Part shown: one piece after another, positions 5,799-11,426 of the stretch
Position numbering within the stretch: the stretch's first letter is position 1
Layout: each line of letters begins with the position of its first letter
Assembly: GCA_016296235.1 (NCBI GenBank)
Contig: JAEDJR010000050.1
Span: 1-11,426, forward strand
DNA from: Oscillospiraceae bacterium
GTDB taxonomy: Bacteria; Bacillota; Clostridia; Oscillospirales; Oscillospiraceae
Reading direction: 5' to 3'
Length of the DNA: 11,426 bases
Notes under the pieces: generated by a model
Seen by the model: the letters and a program-made list of their open reading frames with translations, nothing else
Told to the model about the DNA's origin: nothing
The model's database searches: none
Position numbers and translations under genes: made by a program

Positions 5799-7208
5799 AT
5801 GGAAAAGAGAGCAACCTATTATGTCAGCCCGAAAAACGCGCTGACATGGCTTGCAGCCGTTCTGACGGCCGGCTCGGTGGGACTCCGCATCGCATATCTC
5901 TGCGGGAAAGGCGCAGATGCAACGACGATGTGGCTGCAATTTATCCTGCCGGTGGCAGCCAGCCTGATTTTTGTGCTGCAGATTCTGCTGAATGGCAGAG
6001 AACATTTTTACCGGACCCTGATTCCCGTCATCGGGATGGCGGTCTATTTCACCTCGGTTCTGGTGCTGGCCGGAATGAACCGCTGGTGGGTTCTGCTGAG
6101 TGTGCTGCTGTACATCGCCTTTGCAATCTTCTACAAGCAGCTGACCTCCGGCCATGTCCGGAAGCCCTGGCTGCTGCCGCTGATGTTCCTGCTGGCCCTG
6201 GCAATCCAGGTGGCCTTCTCCCGGGAGATGTTCTTCGCGGGGTATCTGGACTATCAGGGGCTGGCGGACATTGCGCTGCTGATGGGCGGCCTGGCGGCGA
6301 TGCTGGCGGTCCGGCCCCATCTGGACGGCAAGTATCACCCCACCTGGGGCGACCGCAAGGACGGCCGGCGGGTACGGACGGTTCCGGCCATGAGCCGGGC
6401 CATGCCCTATATCATGAAGACCCGCAATGACGCCTGCAACCTTTTCACCACGGAGATGGAAATCACCGAGATGGAAAAATACGTGCTGAAAAAGCGCAAG
6501 GAGGGTCTGACGGGCTTCGGCCTGAACCACGCCTTCATTGCCGCCTATGTCCGGTGCGTCTCCCGGTATCCCCAGGTCAACCGTTTCATTTCGGGCCGGG
6601 AAATCTTCAGCCGCGGGGATGAGATTCAGTACTGCATGACCATCAAGAAGGAAATGTCCGCCGAGTCTCCGGATACCTGCATCAAGCTGCATCTGAAACC
6701 GACGGATACGGCCAACGATATCTATGAGAAATTTGAAGCGGCAGTCAGCAAGGTGAAGGATACGCCCGACGAGAACAACGACTTTGACAAGACCGCCGGC
6801 GTACTGGCCATGCTGCCGGGACCGGTATATGTTATTGCGGTTCGGCTGCTGGAGCTGCTGGACTACTGGGGCCTTCTGCCCAAGTTCCTGCTGGAGGTCA
6901 GCCCCTTCCATGGTTCCGTGTTCTTCACGTCCATGGGCTCCCTGGGCATTCCGGCCATCAATCACCACCTGTACAACTTCGGCAATATGCCGGTGTTTAT
7001 CGCGTTCGGCAAAAAGTATCGCCGCACCGAGTTGAACCGGGACGGTACGGTTACGACGAAGAAGTATGTGGATATGGGCTTCACCCTGGACGAACGGATC
7101 TGCGACGGGTTCTACTATGCCTCGGTGCTGAAGTACCTCAAGCGGATTTTCAACGATCCCGCCCGCCTGGACGTCCCGCCCGAAACCGTGGTGCAGGACA
7201 TCCCCTGA
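5799..7208 (+). CDS. Six-TM membrane protein fused to an E2-type acyltransferase-like domain
   Basis: 469 residues. The first 170 hold about six hydrophobic segments (roughly 14-35, 45-64, 73-91, 97-113, 123-142, 153-170). From about 185 to 460 comes a domain of the chloramphenicol acetyltransferase/2-oxoacid dehydrogenase E2 catalytic fold: NHAFIAAYVRCV (243-254), FISGREIF (263-270), SPFHGSVFFTSMGSLGIPA (368-386), MPVFIAFG (397-404) and DERICDG (431-437). The last aligns with the E2 catalytic DHRxxDG, but the acid-base His is Glu432; Asp436 is kept. There is no lipoyl or peripheral-subunit-binding domain, and no E1 or E3 gene is nearby, so it is not a normal pyruvate-dehydrogenase-type E2. 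I recall E2-like proteins with the same Glu-bearing motif from clostridia; their role is unknown to me. No ribosome binding site precedes the ATG; no later in-frame start looks better. Confidence 0.8.
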   Translation: MEKRATYYVSPKNALTWLAAVLTAGSVGLRIAYLCGKGADATTMWLQFILPVAASLIFVLQILLNGREHFYRTLIPVIGMAVYFTSVLVLAGMNRWWVLLSVLLYIAFAIFYKQLTSGHVRKPWLLPLMFLLALAIQVAFSREMFFAGYLDYQGLADIALLMGGLAAMLAVRPHLDGKYHPTWGDRKDGRRVRTVPAMSRAMPYIMKTRNDACNLFTTEMEITEMEKYVLKKRKEGLTGFGLNHAFIAAYVRCVSRYPQVNRFISGREIFSRGDEIQYCMTIKKEMSAESPDTCIKLHLKPTDTANDIYEKFEAAVSKVKDTPDENNDFDKTAGVLAMLPGPVYVIAVRLLELLDYWGLLPKFLLEVSPFHGSVFFTSMGSLGIPAINHHLYNFGNMPVFIAFGKKYRRTELNRDGTVTTKKYVDMGFTLDERICDGFYYASVLKYLKRIFNDPARLDVPPETVVQDIP

Positions 7209-7249
7209 GCAAAACGCCTGCCGCAAGAGGTGTTCTCATAAGACAGTCA

Positions 7250-7280
7250 ACAGCCACAGCAGTGAAACTGCTGTGGCTGT
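7250..7280. terminator. 13-bp perfect hairpin, likely bidirectional terminator
   Basis: ACAGCCACAGCAG (7250-7262) and CTGCTGTGGCTGT (7268-7280) pair perfectly across a five-base TGAAA loop, 42 bases past the stop of the E2-like gene. On the minus strand it is followed by TTGACTGTCTTATGAG. That tail, and the CAG...GCAG / CTGC...CTG ends of the stem, are shared with the hairpin at 6-35. The U-tracts are poor, so terminator function rests on stem strength and the convergent location. Confidence 0.65.
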
Positions 7281-7304
7281 AATTGCGTTCTAAAGCTGGG
7301 ATTT

Positions 7305-7356
7305 GCGCAGCACCCCCTCGTGCCCCCTGTAGAGGGGGCACGAGAGGGTGCGCTGC
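7305..7356. repeat. Long GC-rich inverted repeat
   Basis: CTCGTGCCCCCT (7317-7328) and AGGGGGCACGAG (7333-7344) form a perfect 12-bp stem with a four-base GTAG loop. Past a single C/A mismatch the stem continues with CACCC/GGGTG and, after a two-base bulge, CAGC/GCTG. It has no U-tract on either side, so it is not a classical terminator. Confidence 0.7.
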
Positions 7357-7398
7357 AGGGCAAAAGCCCCGCTGCGCCGGTTGCGGCAGGCGCTTTTG

Positions 7399-9156
7399 TT
7401 ACATCCGTTCCGGGGCCTCAAAGCCCAGCAGGTCGATGCAGGCTTCCAGAACCCGGCGGGTCAGATCCATGAGGGCCACATAGCCGGCCTGCTTCGCGGC
7501 GTCCGGCTCGGTCAGGATGCGGGTCTCATGATAGAACTTGTTGGCGGCGCCGGCCAGGTCGTAGATATAGGCGCAGATGGCGTTGGGCGCGCAGTCCCGG
7601 TAGGCCTGCCACAGACTGTCCGCACAGCGGGTCAGGGCCAGCATCAGGTCGGCAGCCTCCTTGGTTTCCGGCGCCAGCAGGGCGTCGGGCTGCACCTGGC
7701 CGGGATACTTGGCCAGGATGGACTTGATCCGCACGATGGTATAGAGAATATAGGGGCCGGTATTGCCCTCAAAGGCGGCAAAGCGCTCCAGATCGAAGAT
7801 ATAATCCTTGGTGGGCTGGTTGCTCAGGTCGCCGTACTTCAGAGCGGCCATGGCAATGAGACGGGCGGTATCCTCCACCTCGCTGCTGTCCACCACCTGG
7901 TTCTCCGTGATTTTTTTGCGGATATAGTCCGTAATCTCCGCAATCAGCGTCTCCAGCCGCATGACGCCGCCGGCCCGGGTTTTGAAGGGCTTGCCGTCCT
8001 TGCCGTTCATGGTGCCGAAGCCGATGTGCTGCAGCTCCGTTTCCGGCGGCACGATGCCGGCCTTCCGGGCGGCCCGGAATACCTGCTCAAAATGCAGGGC
8101 CTGGCGCTTGTCCGTGAGATAGAGCACCTTGCCGGGACGGAAGTCCTGCATCCGCTGAACCAGGGTGGCCAGATCCGTGGTAGCGTAGATGGCGGCGCCG
8201 TCGGATTTCACCAGAATGCAGGGGGGAACTTCCTTGGAATCGGATTCCTCCTGGACGGGAATGACCAGGGCGCCGTCGGAGACCATGGTGATGCCCTTGG
8301 CCTTCATGTCCTCGATCATGGGAGGAATATAGGGCTGGGCGTCGCTTTCTCCCATCCACACGTCGAAGCTGACGTTGAGGTTGGCGTAGTTCTTCTTCAG
8401 ATCGGCCACGGAGATGCGCATGATGTGCTCCCACATGGCCCGGTAGCCCCGGTCGCCCTGCTGGAGCTTGAAGGTGGCGTCGTGGGCGCGGCGGGCAAAG
8501 TCCTCGTCCACCTTGCTCTTGGCGCTGGCGCAGGGGTAGATCTCCTCCAGCTCCGAGATGGTGAAGGGGGCCTCTGCGGGGTATTCTCCGGAGAAGGCCG
8601 GATCAAAATAGGGCAGCTCCGGCCGGCGCTCCCGGACTTCCTCGATAATCAGGCCCATCTGCAGACCCCAGTCGCCCAGGTGAATGTCGCCGATGACCCG
8701 GTTGCCGAAATAGCGGCTGATGCGTTTGAGGCTCTCGCCGATGATGGCGGAGCGCAGGTGTCCCACATGCAGCGGCTTGGCCACGTTGGGCCCGCCGTAA
8801 TCCATGACGATGGTGCGGGGATTGGGGTCGGACTCCACGCCGAAGCGCTCGGCCCGGGCCATACCGGACACATAATCCCGCAGGAAGGCGGGGGAGACGT
8901 TGAGGTTCAGAAAGCCGGGATTCACGGCGGAGACCATGGCGAACATGGGGTCGCCCTCCAGCTGGGCGGCCACGGCCTGGGCGATCTGAATGGGGGCCCG
9001 GTGGTAGGTCTTGGCGGCTGGCATGGCGCCGTTGCACTGGTATTGGCACAGGTCAGGGCGGTTGGATACGGTAACCCGGCCGAAAGCAGGTTCAAACCCG
9101 GCGTCCTGGAAAGCCTGAGAAACCCGCTGAGAAATCAAATCTACGAATTTTTCCAT
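7399..9156 (-). CDS. argS: Arginyl-tRNA synthetase
   Basis: 585-residue class I aminoacyl-tRNA synthetase that charges tRNA-Arg with arginine. Seen: an N-terminal additional domain (about 1-110) for tRNA D-loop contact; the signature HVGH (130-133) inside GGPNVAKPLHVGHLRSA; GDIHLGDWGLQ (156-166); the degenerate KMSKS region around FKTRAGG (391-397), as expected for this enzyme; and the anticodon-binding C-terminus ending LLGFEAPERM, the typical ArgS end. The start is the ATG at 9156, preceded by AAAAAGGAAG at six bases. The in-frame ATG at 9177 lies only eight bases after the predicted transcript start and lacks a binding site. It follows spmB by 63 bases but has its own consensus promoter. 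The short leader of about 29 nt has no room for a T-box. Confidence 0.97.
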   Translation of the reverse strand: MEKFVDLISQRVSQAFQDAGFEPAFGRVTVSNRPDLCQYQCNGAMPAAKTYHRAPIQIAQAVAAQLEGDPMFAMVSAVNPGFLNLNVSPAFLRDYVSGMARAERFGVESDPNPRTIVMDYGGPNVAKPLHVGHLRSAIIGESLKRISRYFGNRVIGDIHLGDWGLQMGLIIEEVRERRPELPYFDPAFSGEYPAEAPFTISELEEIYPCASAKSKVDEDFARRAHDATFKLQQGDRGYRAMWEHIMRISVADLKKNYANLNVSFDVWMGESDAQPYIPPMIEDMKAKGITMVSDGALVIPVQEESDSKEVPPCILVKSDGAAIYATTDLATLVQRMQDFRPGKVLYLTDKRQALHFEQVFRAARKAGIVPPETELQHIGFGTMNGKDGKPFKTRAGGVMRLETLIAEITDYIRKKITENQVVDSSEVEDTARLIAMAALKYGDLSNQPTKDYIFDLERFAAFEGNTGPYILYTIVRIKSILAKYPGQVQPDALLAPETKEAADLMLALTRCADSLWQAYRDCAPNAICAYIYDLAGAANKFYHETRILTEPDAAKQAGYVALMDLTRRVLEACIDLLGFEAPERM

Positions 9157-9191
9157 GAAAAACTTCCTTTTTCCCATAATATTCTTTCCCC

Positions 9192-9219
9192 ATTATACCA
9201 AAATCGCCCGGGATGTCAA
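9192..9219 (-). promoter_or_regulatory. Consensus sigma-A promoter of argS
   Basis: On the minus strand a perfect TTGACA (9214-9219) and a perfect TATAAT (9192-9197) are separated by 16 bases. The -35 abuts the spmB stop codon (9220-9222). Predicted +1 is near 9185. This allows constitutive argS expression independent of the sporulation genes upstream. Confidence 0.88.
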
Positions 9220-9741
9220 TCACCAGAACAGCTTTGCGGTCAAAGCTGCCGCCATAAAGCCGGTGAGGTCGGCGGCCAGGGCGGCGGGGATGGCATAGCG
9301 CGTCCGCCGGATGCCCGCCGCACCGAAATAGACGCTGATGGTATAGAAGGTGGTCTCCGTGCTGCCCAGCATGACGGCGGCGGTGCGGCCGATGAGGGAG
9401 TCCGGCCCATAAGCGGCCATGAGCTCGCTGCCCACAGCCAGGGCGGCGCTGCCGGAGATGGGGCGGATGACCACCAGGGGAGCCGTCTCCGGCGGAATGC
9501 CCAGCACCCGGCAAAGCGGCGTCATCAGCCGGGTCAGCAGGTCCATGGCGCCGCTGGCCCGCAGCATCCCCACGGCGGTCAGCAGCACCACCAGAGCGGG
9601 AAGAATGCGCACGGCCGTGTCCAGACCCTCTGCTGCGCCGGTGACCAGCAGGGTGTAGACGTCCCGTTTTCCGGCCATGGCCCAGCAGGAAACCACCAGC
9701 AGAAGCCCCGGCACCAGCAGGTCTAGGAGGATCTGACCCAT
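9220..9741 (-). CDS. spmB: Spore maturation protein B
   Basis: 173-residue membrane protein of the nucleoside-recognition (Gate) family, matching SpmB of Bacillus (178 residues). With SpmA it acts in dehydration of the developing spore core and hence heat resistance; the transported species is not firmly known. Seen: a hydrophobic N-terminus (MGQILLDLLVPGLLLVV), a LPALVVLLTAVGMLRASGAMD segment split by glycine, the conserved RPISGSAAL stretch (about 93-101), the MLGSTETTFYTISVYFGAAG block (about 124-143) characteristic of SpmB, and a final hydrophobic helix. The ATG at 9741 lies inside the spmA end (19-base overlap) with AAGGTG eight bases upstream, so translation is coupled to spmA. Longer starts extend into spmA and lack the family N-terminus. 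Confidence 0.94.
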   Translation of the reverse strand: MGQILLDLLVPGLLLVVSCWAMAGKRDVYTLLVTGAAEGLDTAVRILPALVVLLTAVGMLRASGAMDLLTRLMTPLCRVLGIPPETAPLVVIRPISGSAALAVGSELMAAYGPDSLIGRTAAVMLGSTETTFYTISVYFGAAGIRRTRYAIPAALAADLTGFMAAALTAKLFW

Positions 9742-10298
9742 CGGGAAAGCACCTTGGCGGCCAGCAGACCCACGCTGACAGAACACAGGGAGGTTACCCA
9801 GACGGCCGGCAGCAGGTCAAAGGGCGCGGCGCTGCCCAGTCCGGCCCGGACTGCGGCCACGGTGGTGGGAATCAGCTGCACCGAGGCGGTGTTCATGACC
9901 ACCAGGCGGCACAGCTCGTCTGACGCCCGGCCGCCGGTTCCCAGGGCCATTTGCTGGACGGCCCGGATTCCCAGAGGCGTGGCAGCGTTGCCGAGGCCCA
10001 GCAGGTTGGCCGCCAGGTTTCCGCAGAGGGCATCCCGGGCCGCCGGATCGCGCCAGGCCTTTGGAAACAGACGGCGCAGCAGCGGCGCCACCAGTGCGGA
10101 CAGACGGGCGGTGAGACCGGATTCCTCCATGACCCGGGAAATGCCGCTCCACAGGCAAAGGGGCCCGGCCAGCGAGAGCGTCAGGGTCACGCCCTGGCCG
10201 GCACCGCTCATGGCGGCGGCGGAAAGGGCGGCAGTCTGTCCGCCTGCCGTGGAATAGAGGATGGACAGCAGCAGGAACAGAGTCCAAATCCATGTCAT
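9723..10298 (-). CDS. spmA: Spore maturation protein A
   Basis: 191-residue integral membrane protein of the nucleoside-recognition family, close in length to Bacillus SpmA (196). It works with SpmB during spore core dehydration. Seen: an N-terminal hydrophobic helix (MTWIWTLFLLLSILY); GPLCLWSGISRVMEESGL, a hallmark of SpmA; LFPKAWRDP followed by NLAANLLGLGNAATPLGIRA, the most conserved block; MNTASVQLIPTTVAAVRA; and a C-terminal membrane segment. The ATG at 10298 follows GGAGGG seven bases upstream and matches the family start. I found no convincing sigma-E-type promoter upstream, although sigma-E control would be expected from the Bacillus case. It is divergent from the AbrB-like gene. Confidence 0.94.
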   Translation of the reverse strand: MTWIWTLFLLLSILYSTAGGQTAALSAAAMSGAGQGVTLTLSLAGPLCLWSGISRVMEESGLTARLSALVAPLLRRLFPKAWRDPAARDALCGNLAANLLGLGNAATPLGIRAVQQMALGTGGRASDELCRLVVMNTASVQLIPTTVAAVRAGLGSAAPFDLLPAVWVTSLCSVSVGLLAAKVLSRWVRSS

Positions 10299-10322
10299 AA
10301 AACAGCCCTCCAAACCCTTGTT

Positions 10323-10341
10323 TTCCGGTTGACGTCCGGAA
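10323..10341. other. Short inverted repeat upstream of spmA
   Basis: TTCCGG and CCGGAA flank a seven-base loop. On the plus strand it is followed by a T-rich tract (TTTTCGTTTTT), which resembles a weak terminator, but no plus-strand gene ends here. On the minus strand it sits in the probable spmA leader, 25 bases before the start codon. It may be an operator or may stop antisense transcription toward the AbrB-like gene; the function is open. Confidence 0.35.
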
Positions 10342-10349
10342 TTTTCGTT

Positions 10350-10360
10350 TTTAGACAAAT
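10350..10360 (-). promoter_or_regulatory. Near-consensus Spo0A box between spmA and the AbrB-like gene
   Basis: ATTTGTCTAAA on the minus strand matches 9 of 11 positions of TTTTGTCGAAA. In Bacillus, abrB is a classic Spo0A-repressed gene, but there the sites lie downstream of the start of transcription. Here the site is about 92 bases upstream of the predicted start and may serve spmA instead. This is a weak call. Confidence 0.25.
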
Positions 10361-10410
10361 TGCACATATAAAAACCGAGCAGATAGGTAAAAGATAGTAA
10401 AAGAATGCAA

Positions 10411-10440
10411 TAGACATTGCAGGCAAAAAACCGCTATAAT
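10411..10440 (+). promoter_or_regulatory. Promoter of the AbrB-like gene
   Basis: TAGACA (10411-10416, 5 of 6) and a perfect TATAAT (10435-10440) are 18 bases apart. Predicted +1 is near 10447, giving a leader of about 49 nt. Two GTAAAAGA copies (10387-10394 and 10397-10404), ten bases apart, sit just upstream and could be an operator or an A-rich upstream element. Confidence 0.8.
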
Positions 10441-10495
10441 GAACTGGATAAAACAAAAAAGCGGGGGTTCGTTGCGCTGAAAGGATGTGTGTCAA

Positions 10496-10738
10496 TTGAA
10501 ATCGACCGGAATTGTCAGAAAGGTGGATGAATTGGGGAGAATTGTCTTACCCATCGAATTGAGGCGCACATTAGATATCGGGGAGAAGGATGCCCTGGAG
10601 ATCTATGTGGACGGCGGATCCATAATTCTGAAAAAGTATGCGCCATCGTGTGTTTTCTGCAACGACACGAAGGGCGTTACCACCTACAAAGGTAAAAACG
10701 TCTGCGCGGCCTGCATCCGGGATTTGAAACGTCTGTAA
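10496..10738 (+). CDS. AbrB-family transition-state regulator with C-terminal Cys4 zinc knuckle
   Basis: 80-residue DNA-binding protein. Residues 1-48 are a swapped-hairpin AbrB domain very close to Bacillus AbrB: MKSTGIVRKVDELGR, then IELRRTL, then EKDALEIYVD and ILKKY. AbrB proteins repress stationary-phase and sporulation genes during growth. In place of the Bacillus C-terminal multimerisation region there is a short CVFC (52-55)...CAAC (70-73) module likely to bind zinc; clostridial AbrB relatives often have this form. The start is taken as TTG at 10496, giving the family-typical MKSTG N-terminus with AAAGGA ten bases upstream; a GTG at 10487 is only one base from that site. It is followed by a strong terminator, so it is monocistronic. 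Whether it is the AbrB orthologue or a paralogue cannot be decided here. Confidence 0.92.
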   Translation: MKSTGIVRKVDELGRIVLPIELRRTLDIGEKDALEIYVDGGSIILKKYAPSCVFCNDTKGVTTYKGKNVCAACIRDLKRL

Positions 10739-10757
10739 GGCCTGCCGTATCAGATTG

Positions 10758-10784
10758 AAAAGGAGCACTTCGGTGCTCTTTTTT
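10758..10784 (+). terminator. Intrinsic terminator of the AbrB-like gene
   Basis: GAGCAC (10763-10768), a UUCG tetraloop closed by C-G, and GTGCTC (10773-10778) are followed by six T residues. An A-rich run before the stem can extend pairing into the T-tract. It lies about 20 bases past the stop codon. Confidence 0.95.
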
Positions 10785-10799
10785 ATTTGCATTCATGAA

Positions 10800-10847
10800 T
10801 TCTTAATCTTCCCATGACTTGTTTCTTAATGGCCTGTCCTGTATACT
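10800..10847 (+). promoter_or_regulatory. Promoter of the papain-fold hydrolase with a direct-repeat operator
   Basis: TTGTTT (10819-10824, 3 of 6) and TATACT (10842-10847) are 17 bases apart, with +1 predicted near 10854. TTCTTAAT occurs twice, at 10800-10807 and 10823-10830, 23 bases start to start; the second copy overlaps the weak -35. A tandem repeat at this place and spacing is how OmpR/PhoB-type response regulators usually activate genes. The promoter is seen directly; regulator identity is inference. Confidence 0.55.
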
Positions 10848-10868
10848 GTTGGGGAAAGGAGCGGTCCC

Positions 10869-11426
10869 ATGCCTTATTTATATGTGCTGCTCAGCCGGTC
10901 TGATACCTGGTTTTCCGGCTTGATTTATCGGTTCAGCCCCGGAGAGTTCACCCACGCGGCCCTGGCTCTGGACCGGGACATGCGCTATCTCTACAGCTTC
11001 GGACGCCATGACCCCCGGCTGCCGCTGCCGGCAGGCTTTGTGACGGAGAATGTCCATACCGGCGTCTACGGCCGCTGCGGCGGCAGCCTCTGCCGGGTCT
11101 ACCGGGTTCCGGTTTCGGAGACGGGCTACCGGCGGACGGTGAAGATTCTGAATTATATGCAGCGCCATGCCGGCTATTATCACTATAACCTCTGCGGCGT
11201 GGCCCTGTGCGCTCTGAGAATCTCCCACAAACGGAAAGCGCGGTTTTTCTGCTCCCAATTTGTGGCGGAGCTGCTGCGCCGTTCCGGCGCCGTGCAGCTG
11301 CCCAAGGCGGCCCATATGATCCGGCCCGGCGACCTGACAGAGCTGCCGGAGCTGGAGCTGATCTACGAAGGCCCCCTGCGGGCCAGTGACCGCCCCTGGG
11401 AGCTGCCCGTGATGGAGCTGGCATAA
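10869..11426 (+). CDS. Permuted papain-fold cysteine hydrolase-like protein (YiiX/NlpC-P60-related)
   Basis: 185-residue protein with the layout of circularly permuted NlpC/P60-type papain-fold enzymes: the catalytic His comes first (His29 in EFTHAALALD) and the nucleophile Cys later (Cys128 in FFCSQFVAELL). LYSFGRHDPR (41-50), YHYNLCG (104-110) and the closing IRPGDLTELPE and LIYEGPL fit a family common in clostridia and bacilli that I know only as uncharacterised. Members of the wider superfamily cleave amide or thioester bonds in peptidoglycan or lipid-linked substrates; the substrate here is unknown. There is no signal peptide, so it is predicted cytoplasmic. The ATG follows AAAGGAG at seven bases. 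The stop codon is the last three bases of the window, so nothing can be said about what follows. Confidence 0.8.
   Translation: MPYLYVLLSRSDTWFSGLIYRFSPGEFTHAALALDRDMRYLYSFGRHDPRLPLPAGFVTENVHTGVYGRCGGSLCRVYRVPVSETGYRRTVKILNYMQRHAGYYHYNLCGVALCALRISHKRKARFFCSQFVAELLRRSGAVQLPKAAHMIRPGDLTELPELELIYEGPLRASDRPWELPVMELA

Larger units (their letters stand above)
7210..7398. repeat. Composite nested inverted-repeat element between convergent genes
   Basis: This 190-base gap between the E2-like gene and argS is framed by arms CAAAACGCCTGCCGCAA (7210-7226) and the reverse complement of CAAAAGCGCCTGCCGCAA (7381-7398), identical apart from one extra G. Each arm starts within one base of a stop codon. Inside lie three hairpins: 7250-7280, 7305-7356 and a small GGGC-AAAA-GCCC at 7358-7369. 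Any transcript crossing it from either strand could fold into a branched structure closed by the arms. It probably terminates both genes; it could instead be a palindromic repeat family or a structured RNA. I see no open reading frame worth calling in it. Confidence 0.6.

Noticed and set aside
5706..7226. A 506-codon minus-strand open frame opposite the E2-like gene
   Set aside because: It has His/Gln/Gly-rich shadow composition and crosses the dam promoter; the plus strand has the membrane segments and E2 motifs.
7210..7398. A CRISPR array or attachment site in the structured gap
   Set aside because: The repeats are inverted, not regularly spaced direct repeats, and there are no cas genes, integrase or tRNA end nearby.
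9157..9219. A possible T-box or attenuator before argS
   Set aside because: The predicted leader is only about 29 nt and holds no stem, specifier loop or T-box sequence.
7348..9726. A 792-codon open frame on the plus strand across argS and spmB
   Set aside because: It is antisense to clear argS and spmB, has low-complexity Gly/His/Gln/Ala composition and no family motifs; such frames arise from GC-rich codon use.

Overview
The window looks like chromosome from a high-GC, spore-forming member of the Firmicutes (class Clostridia; the GC-rich, Gly/Ala/Arg-heavy coding style suggests the Oscillospiraceae/Ruminococcaceae side). The evidence is a spmA-spmB spore-maturation pair, an AbrB-type regulator, lysA, sigma-A-like promoters with extended -10 boxes and AGGAGG-type ribosome binding sites. 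The genus cannot be fixed from this sequence. There are no rRNA or tRNA genes, CRISPR arrays, transposases or phage genes. The region is a densely packed set of core and lineage-typical genes, and no stretch over 300 bases lacks a gene.

Layout, left to right. (1) A perfect 12-bp hairpin at the left edge lies at the 3' end of a minus-strand L-threonine aldolase-like gene (80-1114). (2) A divergent promoter region with candidate Spo0A boxes separates it from the plus-strand pair lysA plus a GNAT acetyltransferase (1289-3059), whose reading frames overlap by 11 bases. (3) Only 6 bases away and convergent is a minus-strand pair. Its promoter-proximal gene is a D12-class adenine-specific DNA methyltransferase (start about 5686) and its second gene is a leader-less 5'-nucleotidase-like metallophosphatase. 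(4) Divergent from dam is a 469-residue fusion of about six transmembrane segments to an E2-type (dihydrolipoamide acyltransferase-like) domain. Its promoter puts the predicted +1 exactly on the ATG, so the mRNA may be leaderless. (5) A 190-base convergent intergenic region is filled with nested inverted repeats and shares a module with the left edge of the window. (6) On the minus strand spmA and spmB overlap and are followed by argS, which has its own consensus promoter over the spmB stop codon. (7) On the plus strand are an AbrB-like regulator with a C-terminal Cys4 knuckle and a strong terminator, and then a permuted papain-fold (YiiX/NlpC-P60-like) hydrolase whose stop codon is the last three bases.

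Functionally, lysA supplies lysine from diaminopimelate, a precursor shared with peptidoglycan and with dipicolinate for spores. SpmA/SpmB act in spore core dehydration. AbrB-type proteins are transition-state regulators usually controlled by Spo0A. The main leads are the membrane-anchored E2-like protein with Glu in place of the catalytic His, its possible leaderless start, the structured convergent intergenic element and its partial copy at the left edge, and the candidate Spo0A boxes. None is proven to be a new system from sequence alone.
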